Shown here: in pieces, positions 44,972 to 54,154 of the stretch
How positions within the stretch are numbered: the stretch's first letter is position 1
Layout of the letters: each line of letters begins with the position of its first letter
Notes under the pieces: model-generated
Seen by the model: only the letters and a program-made list of their open reading frames with translations
Told to the model about the DNA's origin: nothing
The model's database searches: none
Made by a program: the position numbers and the translations under genes
NCBI RefSeq assembly: GCF_050563545.1
Contig: NZ_JBNXUM010000004.1
Span: 248,001-312,000 of the forward strand
Length of the DNA: 64,000 nt
Source: Falsiroseomonas sp050563545
Lineage (GTDB): Bacteria > Pseudomonadota > Alphaproteobacteria > Acetobacterales > Acetobacteraceae
Direction of reading: 5' to 3'

Positions 44972-45784
44972 CTACGCCGCCATCCGCTTCGCCGCCAGGC
45001 CATAGACCCCGCGCTCGCCCGGCACCGGCACCAGCTTCTCGGTCAGCCCGATCACCGTCTCCGCCGCGCCGAGATAGAGCACGCCGCCCGGCGCCAGCTG
45101 CCTCGCCATCATCTCCAGCACGCGCGTCTTGGTCGGCGTGTCGAAATAGATCAGCACGTTGCGGCAGAAGATCACGTCGAAGCGGCCGAGCCCCGCGCAA
45201 TCCGCCAGCAGGTTGCCTTCCTGGAAGCGCACCATGCCGCGCAGCGCCGGCTTCACCCGCCAGCCGCCGCCTTCCTGCGCGAAATGCGCCATCAGCGCGC
45301 GGATCGGCAGCCCGCGCTGCACCTCGAACTGGCTGAACAGGCCGTCGCGCGCGCGGCTCACCACCTCGCGCGAGATGTCGGTGCCGACGATCTCCACCCG
45401 CCCGGCCGAGGCGCCCAGCGTGTCGGAGACCAGCATCGCCACGGAATACGCCTCCTGCCCCGAGGAGCAGGCCGCCGACCAGATCCGCACGCGGTCGGGC
45501 CGGCCGGCGAGCAGCCCCGGCAGGATCGTCCTGAGGTGGTCGAAGGGGCGGCCGTCGCGGAAGAAGCTGCTCTCATGCGTGCAGAGCGCCTCCGTCACCG
45601 CGCGCTCCAGCGCCTCCTCCGGCGCGGCGCGCAGCTTCTGCCCCAGCGCCGCGATCGAGCCCAGCGCGAAGCGCTGCAGCACGGGCCCGAGTCGCGTCTC
45701 CAGCAGATAGGCCTTGTCGTCGGTCAGCACGATGCCGGCGCGCCTGCGCACCAGCGCCGCCACCTCGGCGAAACCCGGCTGCAT
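44972..45784 (-). CDS. cheR: Chemotaxis protein methyltransferase CheR
   Basis: SAM-dependent enzyme (270 aa) that methylates glutamates of chemoreceptors. N-terminal helical domain (1-75), then THESSFFRDGRPFDHL, the SAM motif IWSAACSSGQEAYSVAM, and FDVIFCRNVLIYFD. The ATG at 45784 overlaps the cheB stop by one base (TGATG). Last gene of the cheA-W-Y-B-R operon. Confidence 0.95.
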   Translation of the reverse strand: MQPGFAEVAALVRRRAGIVLTDDKAYLLETRLGPVLQRFALGSIAALGQKLRAAPEEALERAVTEALCTHESSFFRDGRPFDHLRTILPGLLAGRPDRVRIWSAACSSGQEAYSVAMLVSDTLGASAGRVEIVGTDISREVVSRARDGLFSQFEVQRGLPIRALMAHFAQEGGGWRVKPALRGMVRFQEGNLLADCAGLGRFDVIFCRNVLIYFDTPTKTRVLEMMARQLAPGGVLYLGAAETVIGLTEKLVPVPGERGVYGLAAKRMAA

Positions 45785-46920
45785 CACGAAGCTCCTTCGC
45801 AGGCGGCGAGCAGTCGCGCCGCGATTTCCTCGGGCGGCGCGAGAAGGCTCGCGACGCCGGCCCTGGCCACCGCGCCCGGCATGCCCCAGACCACCGAGCT
45901 CGCCTCGTCCTGCGCCATCACCGTCCCGCCGGCGGCGACCAGCGCGCGGCCGCCTTCCAGCCCGTCCTGGCCCATGCCGGTCAGGATCGCGGCGACGACG
46001 CGCCCGCCGCAGGCCGCCACCAGGCTGCGCAGCATCGGGTCCACCGCGGGGCGGCAGAAATTCTCCGCCGGCCCGTCGGACAGCCTGGCGACGAGCTTGT
46101 CGTCGGCCGCCTGCACCAGCAGGTGCCGGTCCCCCGGCGCGAGGTAGAGCCGGCCGGGATGCAGCACCTCGCCTTCCTTCGCCTCGGCGCAGGGCAGGCG
46201 CTTGAGCCGGTCCAGGTGGTCGGCGAGCAGCGCGGTGAAGCCCGCCGGCATGTGCTGCACGACAAGGACGGGCACCGATGGCGGATGGCGCAGCGCGCCG
46301 ATGAGCGAGGCCAGCGCCTGCGGCCCGCCCGTGGAACTCCCGATCGCGAGCGCGCGCGGCCTGCCCGGCCGGAGTGCCGCGCGCAGCATCGGCGCCGCCG
46401 GCAGCCGCGCCGCGGGCGCGGACGTCACGGGCCGCGACGCGAGGGGCGCGGGACGCGGCCGGCGGCGCATCCGCGCCCAGCCCGCGACCTTGGCGCGCAG
46501 GTCCTCGGCGAAGCGCGGGTCGGACACGCCGCCCGCCGCTGCGGAGGGCTTCGGGACATAGTCCACCGCGCCCGCGCGCAGCGCCCGCATCGTGGCGTCC
46601 GCGCCCTTCTGGCTCAGCGCGCTGGCGACGATCACCTGCACGCCGGGTGCCGCGCGAAGGATCAGCGGCAGCGCCGTAAGCCCGTCCATCACCGGCATCT
46701 CGAGGTCGAGCAGCACGACTTCCGGCCGCTGCGCCGGCGCCATGGCCGCGAGCATCTCCACCGCCTGCTGCCCGTTGCGCGCCTCATGCGCGACCGCGAT
46801 GCCGGGCGGGGCGGCGAGCAGCCGCCGCAGCGCGCCGCGCGCCACCGCGCTGTCGTCGCACAGCATCACCCGGATCGCGTCCGCCGCCGCGTCCGGCCGC
46901 TCCGCCGGCAGGGCGGTCAC
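45784..46920 (-). CDS. cheB: Chemotaxis response regulator protein-glutamate methylesterase CheB
   Basis: 378-aa receptor demethylase/deamidase. N-terminal receiver with phospho-acceptor Asp72 (VVLLDLEMPVMDG), a linker, then the esterase with the catalytic Ser in AIGSSTGGPQAL, His in VVQHMPAGF and Asp in LTGMGQDG. GTG start overlapping the cheY stop (GTGA). Works with CheR for adaptation. Confidence 0.95.
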   Translation of the reverse strand: MTALPAERPDAAADAIRVMLCDDSAVARGALRRLLAAPPGIAVAHEARNGQQAVEMLAAMAPAQRPEVVLLDLEMPVMDGLTALPLILRAAPGVQVIVASALSQKGADATMRALRAGAVDYVPKPSAAAGGVSDPRFAEDLRAKVAGWARMRRRPRPAPLASRPVTSAPAARLPAAPMLRAALRPGRPRALAIGSSTGGPQALASLIGALRHPPSVPVLVVQHMPAGFTALLADHLDRLKRLPCAEAKEGEVLHPGRLYLAPGDRHLLVQAADDKLVARLSDGPAENFCRPAVDPMLRSLVAACGGRVVAAILTGMGQDGLEGGRALVAAGGTVMAQDEASSVVWGMPGAVARAGVASLLAPPEEIAARLLAACEGAS

Positions 46921-47321
46921 GCGGCTTCCCTGAGCAGGCCGAGCTGCGCCAGCTTGCCGCCGAGGATCTCCGCGTCGAAGGGCTTCATCACGTATTCCTG
47001 CGCGCCCGCTTCGAGCGCCTGCAGGATCCTCTCCTGCGTGTTCTCGGTCGTGCAGAGCATCACCACCGGCCTGCGCTCACCGATCTCGGCCCGCGCCGCG
47101 CGCAGGAACGCGAGCCCGTCCATCACCGGCATGTTCCAGTCCAGCAGCACGAGGTCCGGCACCGTGTCGCGGCAGGCCTCGAGCGCCTTCCGGCCGTCCT
47201 CGGCCTCGCGCACGGCGAAGCCGAAGCCTTCCAGCAGGCGGCGCGCGGCCTTGCGCACCACGCGGCTGTCATCCACCACCAGGCAGTCGCGCCCCTGGCC
47301 TTCCAGGATCTCGAAGCTCAT
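46917..47321 (-). CDS. cheY: Single-domain response regulator, CheY-like
   Basis: 134-aa receiver: acidic pocket VVDDSR, phospho-acceptor Asp61 in LLDWNMPVMDG, Thr in CTTEN, Lys in VMKPFD. No output domain. Overlaps cheW (ATGA) and cheB. In this operon it is the motor-binding or phosphate-sink regulator phosphorylated by the CheA at 47792. Confidence 0.92.
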   Translation of the reverse strand: MSFEILEGQGRDCLVVDDSRVVRKAARRLLEGFGFAVREAEDGRKALEACRDTVPDLVLLDWNMPVMDGLAFLRAARAEIGERRPVVMLCTTENTQERILQALEAGAQEYVMKPFDAEILGGKLAQLGLLREAA

Positions 47322-47782
47322 CGGTCCTCCCCGATCGCCAGCAGCCGGTCCACCTCCAGCTGGATCAGCAGCTGCCCGTCGCGCCGCTGCACCCCGCGCG
47401 ACACCTCGCGCCAGGTCAGGTCGAGCGTCGGCGGGTTCGGCTCGCAATCCGAGGGCGACAGCGGCAGCACCTCGCCGACCTCGTCGGCGAGCATCGCGTA
47501 GAGCTCGCTGCCCTGCTCGACGACGATGCTCATCGGCGCCGACCCGCCGGGCCGCGCCGGCAGGCCGAGCCGCCGCCGCAGATCCACCGCCGTCACGATC
47601 CGCCCGCGCAGGTTCATCGCGCCCTCGATTTCCGGCGGCGCCAGCGGGATGGGCGTGATGCTCTGCGGCCCCAGCACGTCACGCACGGCGAGCACCGGGA
47701 CGCCGCAGGCCTGGCCGCCGACGGTGAAGGTCAGCACCAGCTCCGTCGCGCCGAGGCTCCGGTGGTTCTCGGTCATGCCCAT
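47318..47782 (-). CDS. cheW: Chemotaxis adaptor CheW
   Basis: 154-aa coupling protein that links receptors to CheA: ELVLTFTVGGQACGVPV, VRDVLGPQSITPIPLAPPEI, MNLRGRIVTAVDLRRRLGLP. The ATG at 47782 is preceded by AGGAG; this ribosome-binding site overlaps the stop codon of cheA (GGCTAGGAG), an economical junction. Confidence 0.94.
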   Translation of the reverse strand: MGMTENHRSLGATELVLTFTVGGQACGVPVLAVRDVLGPQSITPIPLAPPEIEGAMNLRGRIVTAVDLRRRLGLPARPGGSAPMSIVVEQGSELYAMLADEVGEVLPLSPSDCEPNPPTLDLTWREVSRGVQRRDGQLLIQLEVDRLLAIGEDR

Positions 47783-47791
47783 CACGCTCTC

Positions 47792-50317
47792 CTAGCCGGC
47801 GACGGCGCCGAGGCAGGCGGCCAGGCTGCCGACCAGCGCGTCGCGGTCGTACTTCGCGACGAAGTCGGTGAAGCCGGCCTCCCGCGCCTCGGCCAGCGCC
47901 GCGGGATCGCTGCGCCCGGACAACGCCACCAGCGGCAGCCCCGCCCAGGCGCCGCCGTCGCGCACCGCGCGCGCGAAGGCGAAGCCGTCCATGCCCGGCA
48001 TCTCGATGTCGGAGACGATCGCGTCGAACCCCGCGCCGCGTTCGCGCAGGCCCAGCGCCTCGGCCGGCGAGGCGACCGCCGTCACGTCGTAGCCCGCCGC
48101 CGACAGCGATGGCACGACGAGGTCGCGGAAGAAGCCGCTGTCCTCCACCACCAGCAGCCGGCGCGCGGCCGCCGCCGCGGACGGGCGGAACCAGTCGCCC
48201 CCGGCCTGGCGCAGCCACCAGGCGGTGTCGATGACATCCGTCACCTTCCCCGCCACCACCGCCGAGCCCAGGAAGCCCGGCCGTTCCGCGCCGGGCTGCA
48301 CCTCCAGCCGCTCCTCCACCACGTCGAGGATGGCATCCACCATCAGCCCGAGGCTGCCGCCGTTCTCGCTGAAGACCAGCACGGTCTGCCGCCCGCGCGT
48401 CTCCGCATCCGGCGAAAGCCCGACGCCGCCCATCGGCACGAGCGGCATGAGCTGGCCGCGATACTGCACCACCGCCGTGCCGCCGGAATGCTCGATCTGG
48501 TCGATCGGCAGGTCGTCGAGCCGCGCGACGAGGCCGAGGGGGACCGCCTTCGGCGTCGCATCGCCTGCGCGGAACAGCAGCAGCGCCGCCCGGTCCGAGG
48601 AGCGGAAGCCCGGCGCCGTCTCCGCGGCCCGCGCCGCGCCGCCCTCCGCGCCGACCGACGCCGCGCGCGCGATCCCGTTGGGATCGAGGATCATGATCAC
48701 GCTGCCGTCGCCGAGGATGGTGTTGCCGCTGAAGACGCCGATGTGGCGCAGGATCGGCGGCACCGGCTTGACCACGATCTCCTCGGTGTCGTGGACGCGG
48801 TCCACCACGATGCCGAACAGCGCGGAGCCGACCTGCGTCACCACGACGAAGCCGACGTCCCGTCCGGCGGCATCGGCTTCATCCAGCCCCAGCACGCGCG
48901 CCAGCCGCACCAGCGGCAGCAGCCGGTCGCGCAACCGCAGCACCGGCGCGTCCTTGATCCATTCGACCTTCGCCCCCGACGTCCCGCCGACGCGCACCAG
49001 CTCCAGCACGCCGATCTGCGGGATGGCGAAGCGCTCGTTCGACACCTCCACCACCAGCGCCGAGACGATCGCCAGCGTCAGCGGGATCTTGATGATGAAG
49101 CGCGTGCCCTTCCCCGCTGAGGAGCTGACGTCGATCGTGCCGCCGATCCGCTCCACATTCGTCTTCACGACATCCATCCCGACGCCGCGCCCCGACACCG
49201 CGGTCACCGCGGCGGCGGTCGAGAAGCCCGCGCGGAAGATGAAGCGGTGCACATCCTGCTCGCTCATCCCCGCGAGCTCGCCTTCCGTCGCCAGGCCCTG
49301 GGCCAGCGCCTTCTCGCGGATGCGGGCGGTGTTGAGCCCCTTACCGTCGTCGGCGATCTCGATCAGGATATGCCCGCCCTCGTGAAAGGCGTTCAGCAGG
49401 ATCCGCCCCGTCTCGGGCTTGCCGGCGCGGCGCCGTTCCTCAGTGCTCTCCAGCCCGTGGTCGGCGCTGTTGCGGACCATGTGCGTCAGCGGGTCCTTGA
49501 TGAGCTCGAGCACCTGGCGATCCAGCTCTGTCTCCGCACCGCGCATCTCGAGCTCGATCCGCTTGCCGAGCTCCCGCCCGAGGTCGCGCACCAGCCGCGG
49601 CAGCTTCGCCCAGGCATTGCCGATGGGCTGCATGCGCGTCTTCATCACGCCGTCCTGCAGGTCCGACGTGATGTGGGACAGGCGCTGCAGCGGCACCGAA
49701 AAGGCCTGGTCGTTGCGCGTGCGCGCGAGCTGCATGAGCTGGTTGCGGGTCAGCACGAGCTCGCTGACCAGCATCATCAGGTCCTCCAGCACCTCCACGC
49801 TGACGCGGATGGACTGCGGCGCGGCGCCAGTGGCGGCAGTGGCGGCGACAGGAGCGGCGGCCTCGGCCGGCGCCTCGTGCTCGGCGGCAACCACGGGATC
49901 GGGCGCGGCCCGTACCGGCGCCGGGGCGGCGGCCGGTGCCTCGCCTTCCGCCGCGGCATCGAGCGCCGCGATCAGCGCGGCGTCGTCGCCCGCGGGCTCC
50001 GCGCCGCCCTGCTCGATCCCCGTCACGATCGCCTTGATGCGGTCCAGCGCCTGCAGGATCAGCGTGATCCCGTCCGGCGTGACGGCGAGCGTGCCGTCGC
50101 GCCAGCGGCCGAGCACGTTCTCCCCGGCATGCGCGACCTTCTCCAGCCGCGACAGCCCGAGGAAGCCGCAGGTGCCCTTGATGGTGTGGACGACCCGGAA
50201 GATCTCCGACAGGGTCGGCCTGTCGTCGGGCTGCCGCTCCAGCCGGACCAGCGCGACGTCGAGCGCCGCCAGTCCTTCATGCGTCTCGGTCAGGAAATCC
50301 GCGATGAGGTCGTCCAT
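47792..50317 (-). CDS. cheA: CheA hybrid chemotaxis kinase with C-terminal receiver
   Basis: 841-aa kinase. Order: Hpt domain (1-105) with phospho-acceptor His44 (RVVHTIKGTCGFLG), an Ala/Pro-rich linker (about 120-170), dimerisation helix (LMMLVSELVLTRNQLMQLAR), HATPase (HMVRNSADHGLE, GRGVGMDVVKTNVE, GKGTRFIIKIPLT), a first CheW-like domain, a second CheW-like domain (about 590-705), and a C-terminal REC domain (about 720-835; VEDSGFF, VSDIEMPGMDG). The extra CheW-like domain and REC distinguish it from the E. coli type; REC may act as a phosphate sink or brake. No receptor gene is in the cluster. Divergent from the MarR-GNAT gene. Confidence 0.95.
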   Translation of the reverse strand: MDDLIADFLTETHEGLAALDVALVRLERQPDDRPTLSEIFRVVHTIKGTCGFLGLSRLEKVAHAGENVLGRWRDGTLAVTPDGITLILQALDRIKAIVTGIEQGGAEPAGDDAALIAALDAAAEGEAPAAAPAPVRAAPDPVVAAEHEAPAEAAAPVAATAATGAAPQSIRVSVEVLEDLMMLVSELVLTRNQLMQLARTRNDQAFSVPLQRLSHITSDLQDGVMKTRMQPIGNAWAKLPRLVRDLGRELGKRIELEMRGAETELDRQVLELIKDPLTHMVRNSADHGLESTEERRRAGKPETGRILLNAFHEGGHILIEIADDGKGLNTARIREKALAQGLATEGELAGMSEQDVHRFIFRAGFSTAAAVTAVSGRGVGMDVVKTNVERIGGTIDVSSSAGKGTRFIIKIPLTLAIVSALVVEVSNERFAIPQIGVLELVRVGGTSGAKVEWIKDAPVLRLRDRLLPLVRLARVLGLDEADAAGRDVGFVVVTQVGSALFGIVVDRVHDTEEIVVKPVPPILRHIGVFSGNTILGDGSVIMILDPNGIARAASVGAEGGAARAAETAPGFRSSDRAALLLFRAGDATPKAVPLGLVARLDDLPIDQIEHSGGTAVVQYRGQLMPLVPMGGVGLSPDAETRGRQTVLVFSENGGSLGLMVDAILDVVEERLEVQPGAERPGFLGSAVVAGKVTDVIDTAWWLRQAGGDWFRPSAAAAARRLLVVEDSGFFRDLVVPSLSAAGYDVTAVASPAEALGLRERGAGFDAIVSDIEMPGMDGFAFARAVRDGGAWAGLPLVALSGRSDPAALAEAREAGFTDFVAKYDRDALVGSLAACLGAVAG

Positions 50318-50628
50318 GCCCGCTCCGGCGGCCTGTATCGCGCGACCTTGCGCCGGCAGCGGTGGAAAAGGCGTAAACGGGCGGGCTGGCGCGGATTGTC
50401 AATGCGGCTTGACATACGACAGACGGAAGCTGTAAGCATGGCTTGACACTGCATCGGGGCTCCCGGGTCCCAGACGGCAGGTCCCTGGCACGGCAGGTTC
50501 TGCCCCGTGCGCTTCCTCCCCGACCTTGTGCCCGGCCGGCCCGCCGCTGGCCGGGTTTCTTTTGCCGGAAGCTTGCCTTAGGCATCGATATGCTTGCCAA
50601 AGGCAAGCATCGGCGCTTCCATGCCCCC
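50318..50628. promoter_or_regulatory. Divergent control region of cheA and the MarR-GNAT gene
   Basis: 311 bp, no gene seen. Two GGCTTGACA boxes (50406-50414, 50440-50448) contain TTGACA hexamers pointing toward the MarR-GNAT gene; matching -10 hexamers are weak. The palindromes at 50572-50609 lie just before the gene. Confidence 0.45.
50572..50609 (+). promoter_or_regulatory. Tandem palindromes, probable MarR operator
   Basis: TGCTTGCCaaaGGCAAGCA (50591-50609) is a perfect 8-bp palindrome with a 3-bp centre. Just upstream a shorter one, TGCCttaGGCA, shares the same GCTTGCC half. Paired palindromes right before a MarR-type gene suggest autoregulation. Confidence 0.5.
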
Positions 50629-51552
50629 ATGCACGACCCCGACCCGCGCATCGAAGCCGTCCGCCGCTTCAGCCGCCTCTACACCAGCCGCATCGGCGTC
50701 CTGCAGGACAGCCTGCTGCAATCCGGCCTGTCCCTCACCGAAGGCCGCGTCGTCTTCGAGCTCTCCCGCGGCGAGACCACGTCAACCCGCCTCGCCGCGA
50801 CGCTCGGCCTCGACGCCGGCTATCTCAGCCGCGTGCTGCGCGCGCTCGAGGCCCGCGCCCTGCTCGCCCGCCGCGCCAGCGAGGCGGACGGACGGCAGAG
50901 CCTGCTCTCCCTCTCGCCGGAGGGACGCGCCGTCTTCGCGGCGCTCGACGCACGCTCGCGGGAGGAGGTCGGCGCCCTGCTCGCAACGCTCGGTTCGGAA
51001 GGCGCGCGCCGGCTCGTCGCCGCGCTCGGCGAGGCCGAGCGCCTGCTCGCCGGGCCCGAGGCGCCGCGCTCGCCCTGGCTGCTCCGCCCGCACCGCGTCG
51101 GCGACATGGGCTGGGTCGTGCACCGCCAGGCCGTGCTCTATGCCGAGGAATACGGCTGGAACGCGGAGTTCGAGGCGCTGCTGGCCGAGATCGCCGCCGC
51201 CTTCATCCGGAACCTCGACCCCGCGCGCGAGCGCTGCTGGATCGCCGAGCGGGACGGCGCGGTGGCCGGCTCGGTCTTCCTGGTGAAGGGCGACGCGCCG
51301 GAGGTCGCGAAGCTGCGGCTGCTCTATGTCGAGCCCTCCGCGCGGGGTCTCGGCATCGGGGCGCGCCTCGTCGCGGAATGCGTCGCGACCGCGCGCGCCC
51401 TGCGCTACCGGCAGCTCACGCTTTGGACCAACGACGTGCTGGTGGCGGCGCGGCGGATCTACATCGCCCAGGGCTTCGCGCTGGTGCGGGAGGAACGCCA
51501 CCACAGCTTCGGCAAGGATCTGGTCGGGCAGTACTGGGCGCTGGATCTGTAG
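50629..51552 (+). CDS. MarR-family regulator fused to GNAT N-acetyltransferase
   Basis: 307-aa two-domain protein. N-terminal MarR winged helix (about 1-145; QSGLSLTEGRVVFELSRGE, GLDAGYLSRVLRALEARALLARR, ADGRQSLLSLSPEGRAVF), then a GNAT domain (about 160-307) with KLRLLYVEPSARGLGIGARL as the acetyl-CoA loop and YIAQGFALVREERHHSFG near the end. ATG at 50629 is preferred because it leaves the palindromes outside the gene; ATG 50590 is possible. The fusion type is known in bacteria; substrate unknown. Confidence 0.9.
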   Translation: MHDPDPRIEAVRRFSRLYTSRIGVLQDSLLQSGLSLTEGRVVFELSRGETTSTRLAATLGLDAGYLSRVLRALEARALLARRASEADGRQSLLSLSPEGRAVFAALDARSREEVGALLATLGSEGARRLVAALGEAERLLAGPEAPRSPWLLRPHRVGDMGWVVHRQAVLYAEEYGWNAEFEALLAEIAAAFIRNLDPARERCWIAERDGAVAGSVFLVKGDAPEVAKLRLLYVEPSARGLGIGARLVAECVATARALRYRQLTLWTNDVLVAARRIYIAQGFALVREERHHSFGKDLVGQYWALDL

Positions 51553-51617
51553 CGCGCCGGACCCCGCAACGCCCGCTCAGCGTCCCCGCTGTCGCGGCCA
51601 CGTCCGCCCTCGGCGTG

Positions 51618-53243
51618 TCACCGGTTCGCAGGCTCCTGCACGCGGCGCATCACCTCGTCGAGGTTGAAGGACGCCGGCCGCTGCCGCGGCGGGAAGTCGC
51701 GGAAGGTCTGCAGGAACCGCATCGCGGTCACCTGCGTCGGCGTGATCAGGAAGGCGCGGTCGAGCACCCAGTCGTTGTAGGTGTTGCTGTCCACGCTGGC
51801 GCGCTCGAAGGGGTCCATGCGCAGGTCGAAGATCAGCGGGCCGCGCAGGCGGACCAGGGGATCGCGCCACACCGCCATCCCGTGCGCCCGCTGCTCCATG
51901 TAGAGGATCTTGAAGCGGCCGTTGCGGATGGCGACGAGCTCGCCGTCGTCATCGAAGTAGAAGAACTCCTTGCGCGGGCTCTCCTGCGTCTGCCCGGTCA
52001 GCAGCGGCAGGACGTCGTAGCCGTCGAGATGCACCCGGTAGGTCCGGCTGCCGGCCTGGTGCCCGCGGAGCAGCCGCTCCTTGATGTCCGGCACGCCGGC
52101 GGCGGCCAAGAGCGTCGGCATCCAGTCGTTCGAGGCGACGATCTCGTTGGTGATGCTGCCCGGCCGGATGCGGCCTGGCCAGCGGATCGCGCAGGGGACG
52201 CGGTAGGCGCCCTCCCAGTTCGTGTTCTTCTCGCTGCGGAAGGGCGTGATCGCGCCGTCCGGCCAGGCATTGAAGTGCGGTCCGTTGTCGGTGGTGTAGA
52301 GGACGATGGTGTTGTCGGCGATGCCGAGTTCGTCGAGCTTCCTCAGCAGCACGCCGACGGTGTCGTCGTGCTGCACCATCCCGTCGGCGTAGAAGTTCAG
52401 GCCCGTGCGCCCGCGGTAGCTCTCCGGCACATGGGTGCGGAAATGCATCCGCGTCGCATTGTACCAGCAGAAGAAGGGCCGGCCGGCACGCTGCTGTCGC
52501 TCGATGAAGTCGGCGGCGGCGGCGACCGTCTCGTCGTCCACCGTCTCCATGCGCTTGCGCGTCAGCGGTCCCGTGTCCTCGATGCGCTGCGTGCCGTCGG
52601 GATTGGCAAAGCTGCGGATCACGCCGCGCGGGCCGAAGCGGCGGCGGAACTCGGGGTCGCGCGGGTAGTCCGGGTTCTCCGGCTCCTCCTCCGCGTTCAG
52701 GTGATAGAGGTTGCCGAAGAACTCGTCGAAGCCGTGCGCGGTCGGCAGGAACTCGTCCTTGTCGCCGAGGTGGTTCTTGCCGAACTGCCCGGTCGCGTAG
52801 CCCAGCGGCTTCAGCAGCGCGGCGATGGTCGGGTCCTCCGGCCGCAGGCCGAGATCGGCGCCGGGCACGCCGACCTTGGTCAGCCCGGTGCGGACGGGCG
52901 ACTGGCCCGTGATGAAGGCGGAGCGGCCCGCCGTGCAGGACTGCTCGGCGTAGTAGTCGGTGAAGGTCATGCCTTCGTTGTGGATGCGATCGATGTTCGG
53001 CGTCCGGTAGCCCATCAGGCCGCGGCTGTTGAAGCTGATGTTCGAGATGCCGATGTCGTCGCCGAAGATCACCAGGATGTTCGGCCGCTGCTGCTGGCCG
53101 GTGGCCGGCGCCGGCTGCTGGGCCTGTGCGGGCTGCGCCTGCTGCGCGACCGCCGGGGCGGCGAGCCCAGCAGCCAGGCCGCTCACGCTGCCCAGAAGCA
53201 TGGCGCGCCGGTTCAGCCGGCCGCTGTCGTGATCCGCCGCCAT
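51618..53243 (-). CDS. Exported arylsulfatase-type sulfatase
   Basis: 541-aa sulfatase with a twin-arginine type signal (RLNRRAMLLGSVSGLAAGLAAPAVAQ) and a Gln/Pro/Ala-rich linker (about 35-53). Sulfatase signatures: ILVIFGDDIGISN (metal Asp pair), CTAGR with Cys103 in the C-x-A/P-x-R context for conversion to formylglycine, GQFGKNHLGD, and TTDNGPHFNAWPD. The substrate sulfate ester is unknown. The ATG at 53243 puts the RR motif at residues 12-13. Monocistronic, with a divergent-free 175-bp upstream gap before livF. Confidence 0.92.
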   Translation of the reverse strand: MAADHDSGRLNRRAMLLGSVSGLAAGLAAPAVAQQAQPAQAQQPAPATGQQQRPNILVIFGDDIGISNISFNSRGLMGYRTPNIDRIHNEGMTFTDYYAEQSCTAGRSAFITGQSPVRTGLTKVGVPGADLGLRPEDPTIAALLKPLGYATGQFGKNHLGDKDEFLPTAHGFDEFFGNLYHLNAEEEPENPDYPRDPEFRRRFGPRGVIRSFANPDGTQRIEDTGPLTRKRMETVDDETVAAAADFIERQQRAGRPFFCWYNATRMHFRTHVPESYRGRTGLNFYADGMVQHDDTVGVLLRKLDELGIADNTIVLYTTDNGPHFNAWPDGAITPFRSEKNTNWEGAYRVPCAIRWPGRIRPGSITNEIVASNDWMPTLLAAAGVPDIKERLLRGHQAGSRTYRVHLDGYDVLPLLTGQTQESPRKEFFYFDDDGELVAIRNGRFKILYMEQRAHGMAVWRDPLVRLRGPLIFDLRMDPFERASVDSNTYNDWVLDRAFLITPTQVTAMRFLQTFRDFPPRQRPASFNLDEVMRRVQEPANR

Positions 53244-53418
53244 GCCTTGATCCCCCTTTCTCTGGTCCCGCGTGCAGTCCCGACAAGCGTCCTGGCGTCG
53301 CTGCAACCAGGACGCGCGCGACACCGCAGCTTCACGCCAACCTCGTCATGTGCTGGCTGACGCGGCTACTCACGAAAGCGCGAGTAGAGTGGTCGCCGCG
53401 CGGGACTGCATGCGCTGG

Positions 53419-54132
53419 TCAGTGCCCGCCGCCGAGATAGGCGTCGCGGATCTCGGGCCGCGCGAGCAGTTCCGCGCCGCTGCCCTCCATCGTGATCCGC
53501 CCGTTCACCAGGACGTAGCCGCGATGCGCGAGACGCAGCGCCTGGTTGGCGTTCTGCTCGACCAGCAGCACCGTAAGCCCCTCCTTCTCGTTCAGCGCGC
53601 GGATCGCGGCGAAGATCTGGCGCACGATCAGCGGCGCGAGACCCAGCGACGGCTCGTCCAGCATCAGCAGGCGCGGGCGCGACATCAGCGCGCGGCCGAT
53701 CGCCAGCATCTGCTGCTCCCCGCCCGAGAGGGTCCCCGCCCGCTGCGCCTCGCGTTCCTGCAGGCGGGGGAACAGCGCGAAGACCTTGGCGAGCTCGGGT
53801 CCGGGATCGTGGCCGAGCGCCTGCGCGCCCATCAGCAGGTTCTCCATCACCGACATCCGCGGGAAGACGCGGCGGCCTTCCGGCGACTGCGCAATGCCGA
53901 GGCGCATGATCTCATGCGTCGGCAGGTCGGTGATGTCCTGCCCGTCGAAGACAACGCGGCCCGAGCGCGCGCGGGGATCGCCGCAGAGCGTCATCAGCAG
54001 CGTGGACTTGCCCGCGCCGTTGGCGCCGATGAGGGTGACGATCTCGCCCTTCTCGACATGCAGCGACACGCCCTTCAGCGCCTGTACGGCGCCATAGGCG
54101 GCGACGAGGTCCTGGACCGTCAGGATGCTCAC
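53419..54132 (-). CDS. livF: Branched-chain amino acid-type ABC transporter ATP-binding protein LivF
   Basis: 237-aa ATPase: Walker A GANGAGKST, Q-loop region AQSPEGRRVFPRMSVMENL, signature LSGGEQQML, Walker B LLMLDEPSLGLAP, and the LivF-type ending RPEIRDAYLGG. GTG start at 54132. Last gene of the livH-M-G-F run. The substrate could be a branched-chain amino acid or another hydrophobic amino acid or amide. Confidence 0.93.
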   Translation of the reverse strand: MSILTVQDLVAAYGAVQALKGVSLHVEKGEIVTLIGANGAGKSTLLMTLCGDPRARSGRVVFDGQDITDLPTHEIMRLGIAQSPEGRRVFPRMSVMENLLMGAQALGHDPGPELAKVFALFPRLQEREAQRAGTLSGGEQQMLAIGRALMSRPRLLMLDEPSLGLAPLIVRQIFAAIRALNEKEGLTVLLVEQNANQALRLAHRGYVLVNGRITMEGSGAELLARPEIRDAYLGGGH

Positions 54133-54154
54133 GCGTCACTCCGGAGGAGCGCGG

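Noticed and set aside
53273..53410. 10-bp inverted repeat (TGCAGTCCCG / CGGGACTGCA) flanking the sulfatase upstream region
   Set aside because: Perfect but 118 bp apart, with no transposase gene or target duplication; too weak to call a mobile element or a terminator.
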